Below, in pieces: positions 37,418 through 46,940 of a DNA stretch of 64,000 nt. The position numbers and the translations under genes are program-made. Origin of the DNA: Alteromonas mediterranea DE (GTDB lineage: Bacteria; Pseudomonadota; Gammaproteobacteria; Enterobacterales; Alteromonadaceae). Position 1 is the stretch's first letter. Every line of letters starts with the position of its first letter. The stretch covers positions 1,643,193-1,707,192 of the forward strand of contig NC_011138.3 in the NCBI RefSeq assembly GCF_000020585.3, written 5' to 3'. Under the pieces are notes generated by a model. It saw only the letters and a list, made by a program, of their open reading frames with translations. It was not told the DNA's origin and made no database searches.

Positions 37418-38112
37418 ACAGTTTCCGTTGGCGAAACGCCGTTGTTTAAAACATACCGACTATACAGTGTGGGCAGCTGCGACAAAATACACGATTTACC
37501 TTCTATGTCGCTTTGCTCAATAGCAGCGGTTAAACCTTGTAAATTTCTTGCTTTTTCAAACGTATCGGCGGTCTCTTTAAAGCTTAAGTGCCAAGGTTCT
37601 GCTGCCACGCCACCACGGCTTACTGAAAACGGCCGATAAAAACCAAAACGCGACATATTTTCACCAAGCCAGCAGGCTAGAGCGTAACAAGGGCCGCCAG
37701 CCTCGTATTCAGTTTCTACAAGATTGAATTGACCACCCCAATGCTTAACAGATGCCCTGTCATACACGTCAATGTCGGTACCCCAGTGATGACGACTCCC
37801 ACCGGGTAAGGCAGACCATGTAAGAATAGCGTGGAGCTTTTCGTCATCACGTAAACTATCAAACGACAAGAGACTACCGTTAACATCAAGCAGTTGAGCC
37901 TTTCCTGTCCACTTGCGGTTGAAAATAGCGGTCTGCCGGTCAAAGTCGCGATAGCTGCTGACAAGCTGCAGGTCTATCCCGTCTTTGTGTGCGGCATCTT
38001 GCATAGCCAGAAAAGGGGAAATCACATCGATGTGAAGCCTGTGGCCGTTACCTGCATCAACTAAATCTTCATTAAGCTGGCCCAGCCACGCTTTTTCTGT
38101 AACGGTAGTCAT
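37414..38112 (-). CDS. M15-family D-Ala-D-Ala carboxypeptidase-like protein
   Basis: 232 residues. The zinc peptidase motifs SSYRDFDRQTAIF, SRHHWGTDIDVYD (His and Asp ligands) and EPWHLSF (final His) are in order, as in VanY-type enzymes acting on peptidoglycan stem peptides. No clear signal peptide is visible, which is unusual for this role. The ATG at 38112 is chosen over an in-frame TTG two codons upstream. It lies 15 bases behind dapE. Confidence 0.88.
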   Translation of the reverse strand: MTTVTEKAWLGQLNEDLVDAGNGHRLHIDVISPFLAMQDAAHKDGIDLQLVSSYRDFDRQTAIFNRKWTGKAQLLDVNGSLLSFDSLRDDEKLHAILTWSALPGGSRHHWGTDIDVYDRASVKHWGGQFNLVETEYEAGGPCYALACWLGENMSRFGFYRPFSVSRGGVAAEPWHLSFKETADTFEKARNLQGLTAAIEQSDIEGKSCILSQLPTLYSRYVLNNGVSPTETV

Positions 38113-38127
38113 GGTCAACAGCCTACG

Positions 38128-39264
38128 CTAGTTGGCTAGCAAGCGCTCAAGGATACCGAAATACATATCCGCAAGCTGTTCTAAGTCGGCCATTTTTACG
38201 CACTCGTCAATTTTGTGAATAGTGGCATTTACTGGCCCTAGCTCTATGACCTGTGCACCCGTTGGTGCAATGAACCGACCGTCTGATGTACCGCCTGCGG
38301 TAGATAGCACAGTCGGCGTACCTTTAACGGCCTCTATCGCACCTTGTGTGGCGTCTAACAGCGCACCGGTGTCGGTTAAAAATGGCTGGCCGTTAAACGT
38401 CCACTTAATGTCATAATCTAATTCATGGGCATCAAGAATAGTGGTTACCCGCTCAATCAATATCTGATCGGTTACCTCTGTTGAAAAACGGAAGTTAAAG
38501 CAAACGTGCAGTTCGCCTGGGATCACGTTACCCGCGCCAGTACCCGCATGAATATTTGAGATCTGAAAGCTCGTGGGCGGGAAGAAATCGTTACCGTTAT
38601 CCCAATGGGATTTGGCCAGCTCATCTAAGGCGGCCATAGCGCTATGAACGGGGTTCTTCGCCAAATGCGGGTAAGCAACGTGACCCTGCACACCTTTAAC
38701 CACCAGGTCACCGGTTAACGAGCCTCGACGGCCATTTTTCACGATGTCGCCCACTTCATCGGTAGACGAGGGCTCGCCAACAATACACCAATCAATTTTT
38801 TCATTGCGTGCTTCAAGGGTATCAATAACGCGGGTTGTGCCATTAATAAAGGGGCCTTCCTCGTCACTGGTAATAAGATAAGCAATGCTACCTTTGTGCT
38901 GCGGATACTGATTAACGAATTCACGAGTGGCAACAAGCATAGCAGCAAGACTGCCTTTCATATCTGCTGCCCCACGACCATGTAAGTAACCGTTCACTTC
39001 AGTGGCAGTAAATGGCGGGGTTTTCCACGCGTCTTCTGGGCCACTTGGCACTACATCGGTGTGCCCTGCAAAACAAAACACCGGGCCCTCTTTGCCTCGG
39101 CGAGACCACAAGTTAGTGGTATCTTCAAACACCATGGTTTCATTGTCGAAGCCAAGTGCCCCTAAAAATTCACACATGGCTTCTTGGCAGCCGGCATCTT
39201 CAGGCGTAACGGAGCGGCGGTTAATTAATTGCTTTGCAATGTCAATAACAGAGTCGTTTAACAA
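38128..39264 (-). CDS. dapE: Succinyl-diaminopimelate desuccinylase
   Basis: 378 residues. It releases LL-diaminopimelate in lysine and peptidoglycan synthesis. Zinc ligands appear in [11 protein letters not shown] and [10 protein letters not shown], the catalytic Glu in TSDEEGP, and the later His in the C-terminal [11 protein letters not shown]. It overlaps the yffB stop by 7 bases, and the dapE-yffB pairing is conserved in E. coli. Confidence 0.97.
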   Translation of the reverse strand: MLNDSVIDIAKQLINRRSVTPEDAGCQEAMCEFLGALGFDNETMVFEDTTNLWSRRGKEGPVFCFAGHTDVVPSGPEDAWKTPPFTATEVNGYLHGRGAADMKGSLAAMLVATREFVNQYPQHKGSIAYLITSDEEGPFINGTTRVIDTLEARNEKIDWCIVGEPSSTDEVGDIVKNGRRGSLTGDLVVKGVQGHVAYPHLAKNPVHSAMAALDELAKSHWDNGNDFFPPTSFQISNIHAGTGAGNVIPGELHVCFNFRFSTEVTDQILIERVTTILDAHELDYDIKWTFNGQPFLTDTGALLDATQGAIEAVKGTPTVLSTAGGTSDGRFIAPTGAQVIELGPVNATIHKIDECVKMADLEQLADMYFGILERLLAN

Positions 39265-39605
39265 AATATTTCCTCATACTGTGCCGGTTTGAAACCAATG
39301 TGGAAGGTATTGTTGTGAAAAAGGATAGGGCGCTTAACCATGGCTGGGTGAAGTTCAAGCAAAGCAAGGGCTTTATCTTTATTCAATGTTGCCTTTTCTT
39401 GTTCTTCTAACTGGCGAAACGTCGTTCCGCGCTTGTTTAGCATGGTTTCCCAACCTAGCTCAGCTTCTGCACGTGAAAGAAAGTTGTTATCTATGCCGTC
39501 TTTACGATAGTCGTGAAATGAAAACGGAATATCGTTCTCGGTTAACCATTTTTTCGCTTTTTTAATGGTGTCACAGTTTGGGATCCCGTAAAGGATTGTG
39601 CTCAT
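39258..39605 (-). CDS. yffB: ArsC-family (Spx/YffB-like) protein
   Basis: 115 residues, thioredoxin fold. The active-site-like Cys lies in [16 protein letters not shown] near residue 12, with KRPIL near residue 92. YffB binds glutathione in some species; its role beside dapE is unclear. First gene of the yffB-dapE-M15-DUF2897 unit. Confidence 0.92.
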   Translation of the reverse strand: MSTILYGIPNCDTIKKAKKWLTENDIPFSFHDYRKDGIDNNFLSRAEAELGWETMLNKRGTTFRQLEEQEKATLNKDKALALLELHPAMVKRPILFHNNTFHIGFKPAQYEEIFC

Positions 39606-39789
39606 GTGAATGCTTCCGTATTACTTGTTGTATCTAAAAGGTGAGACCGCGCTTCGCGATCTACGCAATGACGCAACCCCATCGCGCTTTAATCATGCTT
39701 TAGAAGCAATGCGCCACTAGGGTTAGTTAAACTTTGTCGTACATCATACAAGCTGTTGATACGATGATAAACTGACTTGCGATGTGTTT

Positions 39790-40308
39790 TTAAAGGTAAA
39801 GGGTTAAAAGCGGGTCGGTAGCCGCGTCTACGAACTTCTGACGGGTAGGCACTATGCCAATGAGGGCATTAGCATTAAGCAAAGTGAGCGCACAAACATT
39901 GCTGACACCCTGCTGCTTAAGCCAGGCCGAATTTACAGTAAACAGTGTTTGACTGACGTTAAAAGTGTCGCCGCGCTTAAGGGCGCACTTAAACTGTGCG
40001 CCATGAAGGTGACATGTGTCACCACCGTATTTTATTCGGCACTTTAACCCCACTTTTGACTGTATATCAATAGCATAGTCCAGTGGCGAAACATTGAGTA
40101 CTTTACCAACAAAAGGCGCAACTATGGTGTTGGAGGTAGAAGTTACCGCAGCACCTGGCCCCATGTAACCGTTTTTAAAAAACGGGTCGTCCGTTTGGGC
40201 AAGTGGAACGACTTGCCCGGAAAACGGGGTCAGTGTTTCAAACTGTTTCGAGAATGTATCGGGGGCATATTGTAATTGTTTGGCGTTCACGGGGTTAGTT
40301 GTCCACAT
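39790..40308 (-). CDS. PTS EIIA(Glc)-like protein lacking both active-site histidines
   Basis: 172 residues. The Crr/EIIA fold is recognisable: PFSGQVVPLAQTDDPFF, GYMGPGAAV, APFVGKVLNV, GGDTCHLHGAQF. The two histidines that bind and accept the phosphoryl group (His75 and His90 in E. coli EIIAGlc) align with Tyr78 (LDYAIDI) and Lys93 (RIKYGGDT). It therefore cannot act as a phosphocarrier and may be a docking or sensory relic. No other PTS gene is nearby. It overlaps the ACT-protein gene by 14 bases. Confidence 0.8.
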   Translation of the reverse strand: MWTTNPVNAKQLQYAPDTFSKQFETLTPFSGQVVPLAQTDDPFFKNGYMGPGAAVTSTSNTIVAPFVGKVLNVSPLDYAIDIQSKVGLKCRIKYGGDTCHLHGAQFKCALKRGDTFNVSQTLFTVNSAWLKQQGVSNVCALTLLNANALIGIVPTRQKFVDAATDPLLTLYL

Positions 40309-40684
40309 TCACCGAATAACCCGCTTTTTTCAAAGCGTTGATTGCGTCTTTCAATTTGTTGTCTTTTACTAAGAAAAAGTCAGTATCGAATGTGGACACA
40401 ACGAAGATAGCAACCTTCACAGAGGCAAGTACATCACCAATTTGTGCCATAATTCCAACCATTGACAGATGTAACGGCCCCAATAGTTCAAGGGCTCGCC
40501 AACCTTCATCACTATCAAGGGAATCTACCTTGATTGAGTCAGGAACGACAATAGACAATTCATCTTCTGTTTTACCTAGGAAAAAAAGCGGGCTGTTTAG
40601 AACTGAGGCCGGGATATCGCTTTGCGGATCTAAGCTGTGAATAGTGAATAAAGATTCTCTGACTAAAAGTGTTTGTTTGGGCAT
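40295..40684 (-). CDS. ACT-domain (CASTOR/ACT_7-like) protein
   Basis: 129 residues. The pattern LVRESLFTIHSLDPQSDIPA, then LGPLHLSMVGIMAQIGDVLA and FVVSTFDTDFFLVK matches small ACT proteins of the CASTOR-like group, which bind amino acids. The C-terminal LKDAINALKKAGYSV helix-strand is typical. No ligand can be assigned. Translationally coupled to the EIIA-like gene. Confidence 0.85.
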   Translation of the reverse strand: MPKQTLLVRESLFTIHSLDPQSDIPASVLNSPLFFLGKTEDELSIVVPDSIKVDSLDSDEGWRALELLGPLHLSMVGIMAQIGDVLASVKVAIFVVSTFDTDFFLVKDNKLKDAINALKKAGYSVNVDN

Positions 40685-40754
40685 GAGAAACCGAAAAAAA
40701 GAATACGTCGAAGATATTCACATTAAACCATTAACTGTGAGCAAGTGCCACGTG

Positions 40755-40890
40755 TTATCCACTTAATCTGTGGATAAGTTTGTTGAGTAGTTTGGGGTCT
40801 TATTCTAAGTGTTTGATAATAAGTAATAAAATAAACTGTACAAACAATGGTCAGTGGATAACATTATCAAAAATGCAAGCATTTTCCACA
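40755..40890. promoter_or_regulatory. Cluster of DnaA-box-like 9-mers in a 498-bp intergenic region
   Basis: TTATCCACT at 40755-40763, TTATCCACA on the minus strand at 40769-40777, TTATCCACT on the minus strand at 40853-40861 and the one-mismatch TTTTCCACA at 40882-40890. All fall in the AT-rich gap 40685-41182 between divergent genes, where no coding sequence is seen. One box is an exact E. coli-type strong site. Confidence 0.6.
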
Positions 40891-41182
40891 GGCTGTGTCT
40901 ACCATTAAAATAAAAAATGTTTGGTCTTTTTGCAATTTCTTCCCTTGACAACGGTCTCTTTTATAGGGAATTGATGCCAAAAAAAATAGCAAACAACCTG
41001 CGATCATTTTAGAAAAATGAGCTAAGTTTTATTAGTGCCTAAGCATAATTATGACGCAAGTTTTGAAGTAACAGCCACTGCAAGCTATTTTTAAAACGGG
41101 CAACGTCAACATCACTAGCGCAATAATAAACGCCTAAAAAAGCGAGTTGCGCCTATAAGTATAACGACAAGAGGATAAGACG

Positions 41183-41548
41183 ATGTCAGATGCGTCATGG
41201 TGTGATATTACAACAGAAAATGCCGACGAGCTTGTGAGCTTCTACGAGGCTGTTATGGGCTGGAAGAAGGAAGCAATCGACATGGGCGGATACAGTGACT
41301 TCGTCATGATGAAAAGCGACGGTACGCCAGTAGGCGGCATTTGTCATAAGCGCGGGGTGAATGAAAATTACCCAAGCGGGTGGATTAACTACTTTACTGT
41401 TGAAAGCTTAGATAATGCCCTACGTGCGGTTGTTGATAAAGGGGGCAAACAGGTGGGTGAAGTCCGGCACCATGGAAACGACAGCTTCTGCGTAATCATT
41501 GATCCAAGCGGAGCGGCGTGTGCACTATATGAAAAAGGGCAGGGTTGA
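41183..41548 (+). CDS. VOC-family (glyoxalase-like) protein
   Basis: 121 residues with a single beta-alpha-beta VOC module: WCDITTENADELVSFYEAVM, then GGICHKRG, and a final DPSGAACALYEK with a metal-ligand-like Glu. The fold covers glyoxalases, dioxygenases and resistance proteins; the substrate is unknown. Single gene with an AGAGGAT ribosome site. Confidence 0.88.
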   Translation: MSDASWCDITTENADELVSFYEAVMGWKKEAIDMGGYSDFVMMKSDGTPVGGICHKRGVNENYPSGWINYFTVESLDNALRAVVDKGGKQVGEVRHHGNDSFCVIIDPSGAACALYEKGQG

Positions 41549-41591
41549 AACCAAAGCTTAGTCATTGCATTTACTAGGGCTTTTTTGAAGT

Positions 41592-41630
41592 AAAGGCAGT
41601 GCATCTTTGCGATGTACTGCCTTTATTTTT
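41592..41630 (+). terminator. Terminator of the VOC gene
   Basis: Arms AAAGGCAGTGCATC and GATGTACTGCCTTT, one mismatch, with a short TTTGC loop and a trailing T-run. Confidence 0.8.
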
Positions 41631-41693
41631 ATCTTAGGTTTAACGAGAAAACGGCCTTAATGCTGCTAAGCTTAGCTAGGCTAGCATTTTGCT

Positions 41694-41738
41694 TCTCTCG
41701 TTAATGCATCTCTCGTAAATGCATCTCTCGTAAATGCA
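41694..41738. repeat. Tandem repeat, three 15-bp units
   Basis: Units at 41694-41708, 41709-41723 and 41724-41738 read TCTCTCGTWAATGCA; the last two are identical and the first differs by one base. It lies 30-75 bases downstream of the hpd stop codon (minus strand). Not coding. Confidence 0.85.
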
Positions 41739-41770
41739 TCGTGACGACAAATTCACCATTTGCTTAAGAG

Positions 41771-42844
41771 CTATTTGTTTAAAACTCCGCGATTTACTTG
41801 GTCGCGTTCAATAGACTCAAACAGTGCTTTGAAGTTACCTTCGCCGAAGCCATCATCTTGCTTACGTTGAATAAATTCAAAGAAAACAGGGCCGAAAACC
41901 GTTTCAGAGAAAATTTGAAGCAGCAATCGAGGCTCGCCATTTTCCGTTGTGCCGTCTAATAAAATGCCGCGCTTTTGTAATTCATCTACATTTTCGCCAT
42001 GCCCTGGAAGGCGGTCTTCAAGCATTTCATAATACGTATTTGGTGGCGGTGTCATAAACTTCATGCCTTTTGCCTTAAGCTTATCTAAACACGCAATTAA
42101 ATCATCACAAGCAAACGCGATGTGCTGAATGCCTTCACCGTTATACTTCATTAAAAACTCTTCAATTTGGCCACCACCGCCCACGGCTTCTTCGTTTAGC
42201 GGAATACGGATTTTGCCATCAGGTGCGGTCATTGCTTTTGAAAGCAGCCCAGTATATTCACCTTTAATATCGAAATAGCGAATTTCTCTGAAGTTAAATA
42301 GCTTTTCATAGAAGCCAGCCCAGAAATCCATGCGCCCTCGATACACATTGTGGGTAAGGTGATCCAGGGTATGGAAGCCACAGCCTTCGGGGTGGCGGTC
42401 AACGCCTTCAATCCAGTTGAAGTCAATATCGTATATGGTGTTTTCACCTTGATACCTGTCGATAAGGTAAAGCATGGCACCACCAATACCTTTAATGGCA
42501 GGCAGTTTAAGTTCCATTGGCCCTGTGTAGGTGTCCATTGGCTGTGCACCACGGGCCAGCACTTCTTTGTAGGCATGCTGTGAATCTTTTACGCGAAAAG
42601 CCATCCCGCATGCTGATGGGCCGTGCTCTTCTGCGTAGTATGCGGCATGGCAGTTCTTTTCATAATTGCTCAATAAGTTGATATCGCCTTGACGCCACAA
42701 CTCTACGTCTTTCGATTTGTGGCGAGCAACAAGGGTAAAGCCCATCGCTTCAAAGATAGGCTCTAACATGCCCTTTTCAGGCGCTGTGAATTCTAAAAAC
42801 TCAAACCCATCTAACCCAATTGGGTTTTCAAATAAATCAGCCAT
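41771..42844 (-). CDS. hpd: 4-hydroxyphenylpyruvate dioxygenase
   Basis: 357 residues. It converts 4-hydroxyphenylpyruvate to homogentisate, the second step of tyrosine breakdown. Iron ligands are visible as His in [11 protein letters not shown], His in GIQHIAFA and Glu in FFEFIQRK. Its product is the substrate of HmgA, encoded about 200 bases upstream on the same strand. Confidence 0.97.
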   Translation of the reverse strand: MADLFENPIGLDGFEFLEFTAPEKGMLEPIFEAMGFTLVARHKSKDVELWRQGDINLLSNYEKNCHAAYYAEEHGPSACGMAFRVKDSQHAYKEVLARGAQPMDTYTGPMELKLPAIKGIGGAMLYLIDRYQGENTIYDIDFNWIEGVDRHPEGCGFHTLDHLTHNVYRGRMDFWAGFYEKLFNFREIRYFDIKGEYTGLLSKAMTAPDGKIRIPLNEEAVGGGGQIEEFLMKYNGEGIQHIAFACDDLIACLDKLKAKGMKFMTPPPNTYYEMLEDRLPGHGENVDELQKRGILLDGTTENGEPRLLLQIFSETVFGPVFFEFIQRKQDDGFGEGNFKALFESIERDQVNRGVLNK

Positions 42845-42991
42845 AGCAATACATCCTCAACGTAAATCATATTTTATAATTGTTAGCTGATTGTAAGGTT
42901 GTAGTGAAAATGCAAGCAATAGAGGTAGGCGCAACACATTTTTAGGATGGAAAGAACAGCTGTAACGTTTTGTTTTCAGCGGTACGTCAAA

Positions 42992-43029
42992 CATACGGTT
43001 AGGGGAGGCGTATTTTTCCTAACCGTATG
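42992..43029 (-). terminator. Hairpin between hmgA and hpd
   Basis: Perfect 12-base arms (CATACGGTTAGG and CCTAACCGTATG) with a 14-base loop, 11 bases after the hmgA stop. The T-run on the minus strand is short (TTTG), so it may attenuate rather than abolish read-through into hpd. Confidence 0.65.
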
Positions 43030-43039
43030 ATTTTAGTAG

Positions 43040-44392
43040 TCAATAATAGATTTGCGTATTGTGCAAGGTGTTCACAAATCCGTACAGGTATCGTGGAGTA
43101 CTACTTTTCACCATCGTAGTGTTTTGTAGGCCCTTCCAGCAAGAAAGATAATCATTCTGCGAAGTCGCTATGCATAGCAAACGCCGTGGCGCAATGGGAT
43201 AACGAGATTCAAACATGAACGCTAGGGTGTTTTCATAGCGCTGGGGAGTAAGTTCGGCATTCGATGCCTTATCGAACACTTCAGCTTCAGGGCCATGGGG
43301 CGTCATACAATTATGCAAGCTCATCCCGCCCGGCACAAAACCATGCTCTTTTGCATCGTACATGCCCTCTATTAGCCCCATAAACTCACTCATCACATTT
43401 CTATGATAATAGGGTGGACGGAAGGTGTTCTCGGCTACCATCCACCTCGGTGGGAAGATAACAAAGTCAACGTTAGCTGTGCCTTCAAGATCGGATGGGG
43501 AAGTCAGCACAGTAAAAATCGAGGGGTCGGGGTGATCAAAGCTTACTGTGTTTATTACGTTAAAGCGCGATAGGTTGTATTTGTAAGGTGCAGAGTTACC
43601 TACCCAAGCCACTACGTCAAACGGAGAATGATCAAGGGGGGCCTCAAATAGGTTGCCGCAAAACTTGTTTACCATGGTGTGTGGCGTGTCATTATCCTCG
43701 AACCACGCCGTGGGATAGCAAAAGTCCCGCTGATTAGCGTAGCCGTTAGCACCAACAGGGCCGCGTTCTGGTAAAACAAACGGATGCCCGTAATTTTCAC
43801 AAATGTAACCCCGTATGGGGCCGCCTAATGGTTTGACAGCAAAGCGTACACCGCGAGGGATCACCACTATTTCACCTACCGAGACATGAAGCTTTCCAAA
43901 CTCAGTGGTAATCAGCATGTCACCTAATTGGGGGACGATAAGCATCTCACCGTCAGATGAATAGAACACACGATTTTGCATATCCATATTGGCGCTGTAA
44001 CAGTGTATTCCCATACCCGTTTGTGTTTTAGCGTCGCCGTTAGTGGCGATAGTGACAAGCGAATCAATAAAGTCACACTCGCTGTCAGGCAATGGAATTG
44101 GGTCCCATCTCATCACATTGGGTGGGCAGGGGATATCCGTTTCAGGTGCCGTGCGCACAAGGCCATTATCTATTTTTTTAAAGTCGCCCATGGCAATAGA
44201 AGGGCGTAGTCGGTACGTCCAGCTTCGACGGTTGTCTGCCCGTGGTGCAGTAAAAGCGGTACTGCTAAATTGCTCAGCATAAAGCTTATAATTAACTTTC
44301 TGTGGGCTAAATTGCCCTTTAGGAAGAGCGCCGGGCAGGGCTTCAGTTTCGTGCTCGTTATTAAAGCCAGTTAAATAAGATAAATTATCCAT
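43040..44392 (-). CDS. hmgA: Homogentisate 1,2-dioxygenase
   Basis: 450 residues. It opens the homogentisate ring to maleylacetoacetate. The family opening YLTGFNNEHETEALPGALP fixes the start at 44392 (an upstream in-frame start adds 14 residues). FVIFPPRWMVAENTFRPPYYH and GGMSLHNCMTPHGPE hold the iron ligands. Loss of this enzyme typically leads to pyomelanin; it looks intact here. The later pathway genes (maiA, fahA) are not in the window. Confidence 0.97.
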   Translation of the reverse strand: MDNLSYLTGFNNEHETEALPGALPKGQFSPQKVNYKLYAEQFSSTAFTAPRADNRRSWTYRLRPSIAMGDFKKIDNGLVRTAPETDIPCPPNVMRWDPIPLPDSECDFIDSLVTIATNGDAKTQTGMGIHCYSANMDMQNRVFYSSDGEMLIVPQLGDMLITTEFGKLHVSVGEIVVIPRGVRFAVKPLGGPIRGYICENYGHPFVLPERGPVGANGYANQRDFCYPTAWFEDNDTPHTMVNKFCGNLFEAPLDHSPFDVVAWVGNSAPYKYNLSRFNVINTVSFDHPDPSIFTVLTSPSDLEGTANVDFVIFPPRWMVAENTFRPPYYHRNVMSEFMGLIEGMYDAKEHGFVPGGMSLHNCMTPHGPEAEVFDKASNAELTPQRYENTLAFMFESRYPIAPRRLLCIATSQNDYLSCWKGLQNTTMVKSSTPRYLYGFVNTLHNTQIYY

Positions 44393-44716
44393 ACAGGTTT
44401 CCGTTATTGGCGCTACTTTAGCTGCGCTTAGCAATAGATTTAGTTACAAATGAAACTATATGCTTTAGGCTAGAGGTAAAATAATTGTAAATCAATGGTG
44501 GATGGTTTGTGGTGCATTTGATGCGCAGGCGCTTTTGGTAAGCTAGGTTTACAGTCGTGCTAATTGATAAGCCAATGTTGATTGAAGCCAAGCCTTTAAA
44601 GGAGTTAGGTATATTGGGCCAAGCTATTACGCTTTTTGTAAGGTTTACGTCAACTCGCCTTTTTAAGTCATCATTGATAAACAAAAAAGAGAAAGTGAAA
44701 GAGAAAGGGAAACACT

Positions 44717-45145
44717 GTGCAATTAAATGACATGCTTGCCTATAAGGTGGCAATGCTGGCTAGCGACTTAAGTGACTCTCTTGCAAGGGAATATGCCACT
44801 TACCAGCTTACAATGCCCGAGTGGCGAATTGTAGCAACACTTGGCACGTGCCAAGAAGACGCACAGCAGCCTTATATGACCGCAAAAGCCATCGCCGCAG
44901 CAACCCGCCTAGACAAGGTGCAAGTTTCTCGCGCGTTAGACCGCTTAGTGAACAAGGGCGCTGTGTTAAAATGTATGTGTGAGGAAGATAAAAGGGCAAG
45001 CCTTATTGCATTATCAAGTGAAGGTGTGGCGATGTATGAGCAAATCACACCGCGGGTGGTCGCGTGGCAAAATAGGCAATTAAAGAATATCACTGATGAT
45101 GAGTATCGCGTATTTCTAAAAGTGATAGATGCACTCAGCCCTTAG
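44717..45145 (+). CDS. MarR-family regulator, likely of tyrosine catabolism
   Basis: 142 residues with a winged helix: LTMPEWRIVATLGTC, AIAAATRLDKVQVSRALDRL as recognition helix region, and the wing CEEDKRASLIALS. The GTG start at 44717 is supported by an AAGGGA site 7 bases away. It is divergent from hmgA across about 325 bases, an arrangement suggesting it controls hmgA/hpd; that is inference from position. Confidence 0.85.
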   Translation: MQLNDMLAYKVAMLASDLSDSLAREYATYQLTMPEWRIVATLGTCQEDAQQPYMTAKAIAAATRLDKVQVSRALDRLVNKGAVLKCMCEEDKRASLIALSSEGVAMYEQITPRVVAWQNRQLKNITDDEYRVFLKVIDALSP

Positions 45146-45304
45146 TTTTCCCCGCTTACGCGTTTAAAGGTGTGGTCTGAGCAGAAGGCGCGTAAAGCCC
45201 AAGAAGGTTACTTTTACCTAGTTAACTGTTAAATTTCTCCGAATTAGTCAAATTAAGGGGTTTTATGCATAAATGCTGGCCCTTTAAAATAGCAAGGAAT
45301 GTAA

Positions 45305-46381
45305 GTGGCACCGTTAGACGTATACGCAGGTAAAAAAGCCCGTGAAACTATAATGAAAAATGGGTTTAACCCAGACCTGTTCAGTTATTTTTTAGGCGCA
45401 TCGGGCGGCCCTAAATGGTTTACTTTAGCAGGGCTTGATCGGGTACTTTTTCCCGAGTGGTTCGCGAATGTAAATCATCAAATACATGTCATTGGTTCCT
45501 CCGCGGGTGCTTTTCGCGCAATTTGTGCGGTGCAAAACGACCCCTTTGCCGCAATAAACCGGCTAGCATCATCGTACTCAACCACAACTTATAGCAGTAA
45601 CAAACCTACCCCAAGGGAAATTACCGCGAAAGCTGAAGACCTGTTGAAGGAAATGGTCAATGACACCGGCAAACAAGAAGTCTTGTCTAATTCCCGTTTT
45701 AAGGCGCACCTTATTGTAGCCAAATGTTTAGGCGCAACCCGCTTTGAAAGTAAATTTAGGCAGCTTTCTGGCCTTGCTATGAGCGCGGCGGCCAATACAG
45801 TAAATCGAAAAAACCTTTCTCGGTTATACACCCGCTATATTTTTTCTTCGCCAAATACGAATTTTGAAATTAACGACCCCTATCAGCTCCCAACGCAATA
45901 TCACGATTTAACCCAAGGCAATATTCACAGTGCGCTATTAGCGTCTGGCTCTATTCCTATTGTTATAGAAGGTGTGCAGAACATAGAAGGGGCGCCAGCT
46001 GGCATGTATCGCGACGGTGGAATTATTGACTACCACTTCGATTTATCCTTTGGCCCTGACAAGGGGTTAGTGTTATACCCTCACTTTTACGATAAACCCA
46101 TTCCTGGTTGGTTTGATAAAGGGCTAAAAAACAGAGTACCGCATCGCTCAAGCTACGATAATGTGGTGATGTTAGTGCCCTCGGCGTCATTTGTGGCGAA
46201 CCTGCCTTACAGTAAAATACCAGACCGTAAAGACTTTGAAGTGCTTGATGCCAAAACCCGCATTCAATACTGGCAAACGGTGTTAAAAGAAACTGATAGG
46301 TTAGGGGAGTATTTTATGCGTGCGGTGAACGACGGTACACTAGTCGACGCCATTAAGCCGCTACCCTTTAATATGGTGTAA
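45305..46381 (+). CDS. Patatin-like phospholipase
   Basis: 358 residues. The patatin dyad is visible: nucleophile Ser66 in GSSAG and Asp237 in RDGGIIDYH, with the oxyanion motif ASGGPKW near residue 33. It should act as a lipid acyl hydrolase. No signal peptide. The GTG start at 45305 is supported by AAGGAA 6 bases upstream; the next Met is 17 codons in and would cut the fold. Confidence 0.88.
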   Translation: MAPLDVYAGKKARETIMKNGFNPDLFSYFLGASGGPKWFTLAGLDRVLFPEWFANVNHQIHVIGSSAGAFRAICAVQNDPFAAINRLASSYSTTTYSSNKPTPREITAKAEDLLKEMVNDTGKQEVLSNSRFKAHLIVAKCLGATRFESKFRQLSGLAMSAAANTVNRKNLSRLYTRYIFSSPNTNFEINDPYQLPTQYHDLTQGNIHSALLASGSIPIVIEGVQNIEGAPAGMYRDGGIIDYHFDLSFGPDKGLVLYPHFYDKPIPGWFDKGLKNRVPHRSSYDNVVMLVPSASFVANLPYSKIPDRKDFEVLDAKTRIQYWQTVLKETDRLGEYFMRAVNDGTLVDAIKPLPFNMV

Positions 46382-46459
46382 GTAAGCGTCTTTAAAAGAC
46401 AAAAAGCAATCGAATTGCTGCGAAATTAGTCACTTGAACGGGCTTTTGTTAAGTTTTTC

Positions 46460-46488
46460 TTGCAGGCAGCGCCGGTGCTGAGTATTAT
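46460..46488 (+). promoter_or_regulatory. tRNA-Val promoter
   Basis: TTGCAG at 46460-46465 and TATTAT at 46483-46488 with exactly 17 bases between, followed by a GC-rich discriminator (ACGCGCCG) as in growth-rate-controlled stable-RNA promoters. Confidence 0.75.
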
Positions 46489-46540
46489 ACGCGCCGTTGT
46501 CTGGCATTCGCCCACCTATCTGGTGCAACACAGTTTTTAT

Positions 46541-46617
<77 letters not shown>

Positions 46618-46940
46618 TCTATTTATTCTCCTAGTAAAACATTTTCATCCTGCTTTAAGAAAATATAACGTTATTTTCTCAGTACCCTAATTTCATAAAC
46701 TCAAAGCCTAGTAGTTTTTCCACAAAACACCTGATATTCATATCCTTAAACTGGCTGTCGAGCGGCCAACACAGCATGTGGATAGCAGTGATGCTGTTCA
46801 GTAAACATAAAGCCGTGAGTAAATTTGGTGTCTAAAGCGGTTACGACAGTCACCTGATATACGGCTCCCAATCCTATACGTCACTTTTTGCCGCACAGTT
46901 GTTTCATGCTTACAAAACGTCAGTTTTCCAGAGTAAGCGC
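46618..46940 (+). other. Intergenic region before the ftsZ-like gene
   Basis: 323 bases with no coding frame and no tRNA terminator of clear form. The promoter of the FtsZ-like gene must lie here but no confident -35/-10 pair was found. Confidence 0.4.

Noticed and set aside
44418..44753. 111-codon minus-strand frame upstream of hmgA
   Set aside because: It covers the hmgA promoter spacer and the MarR start, with no ribosome site or domain; likely chance.
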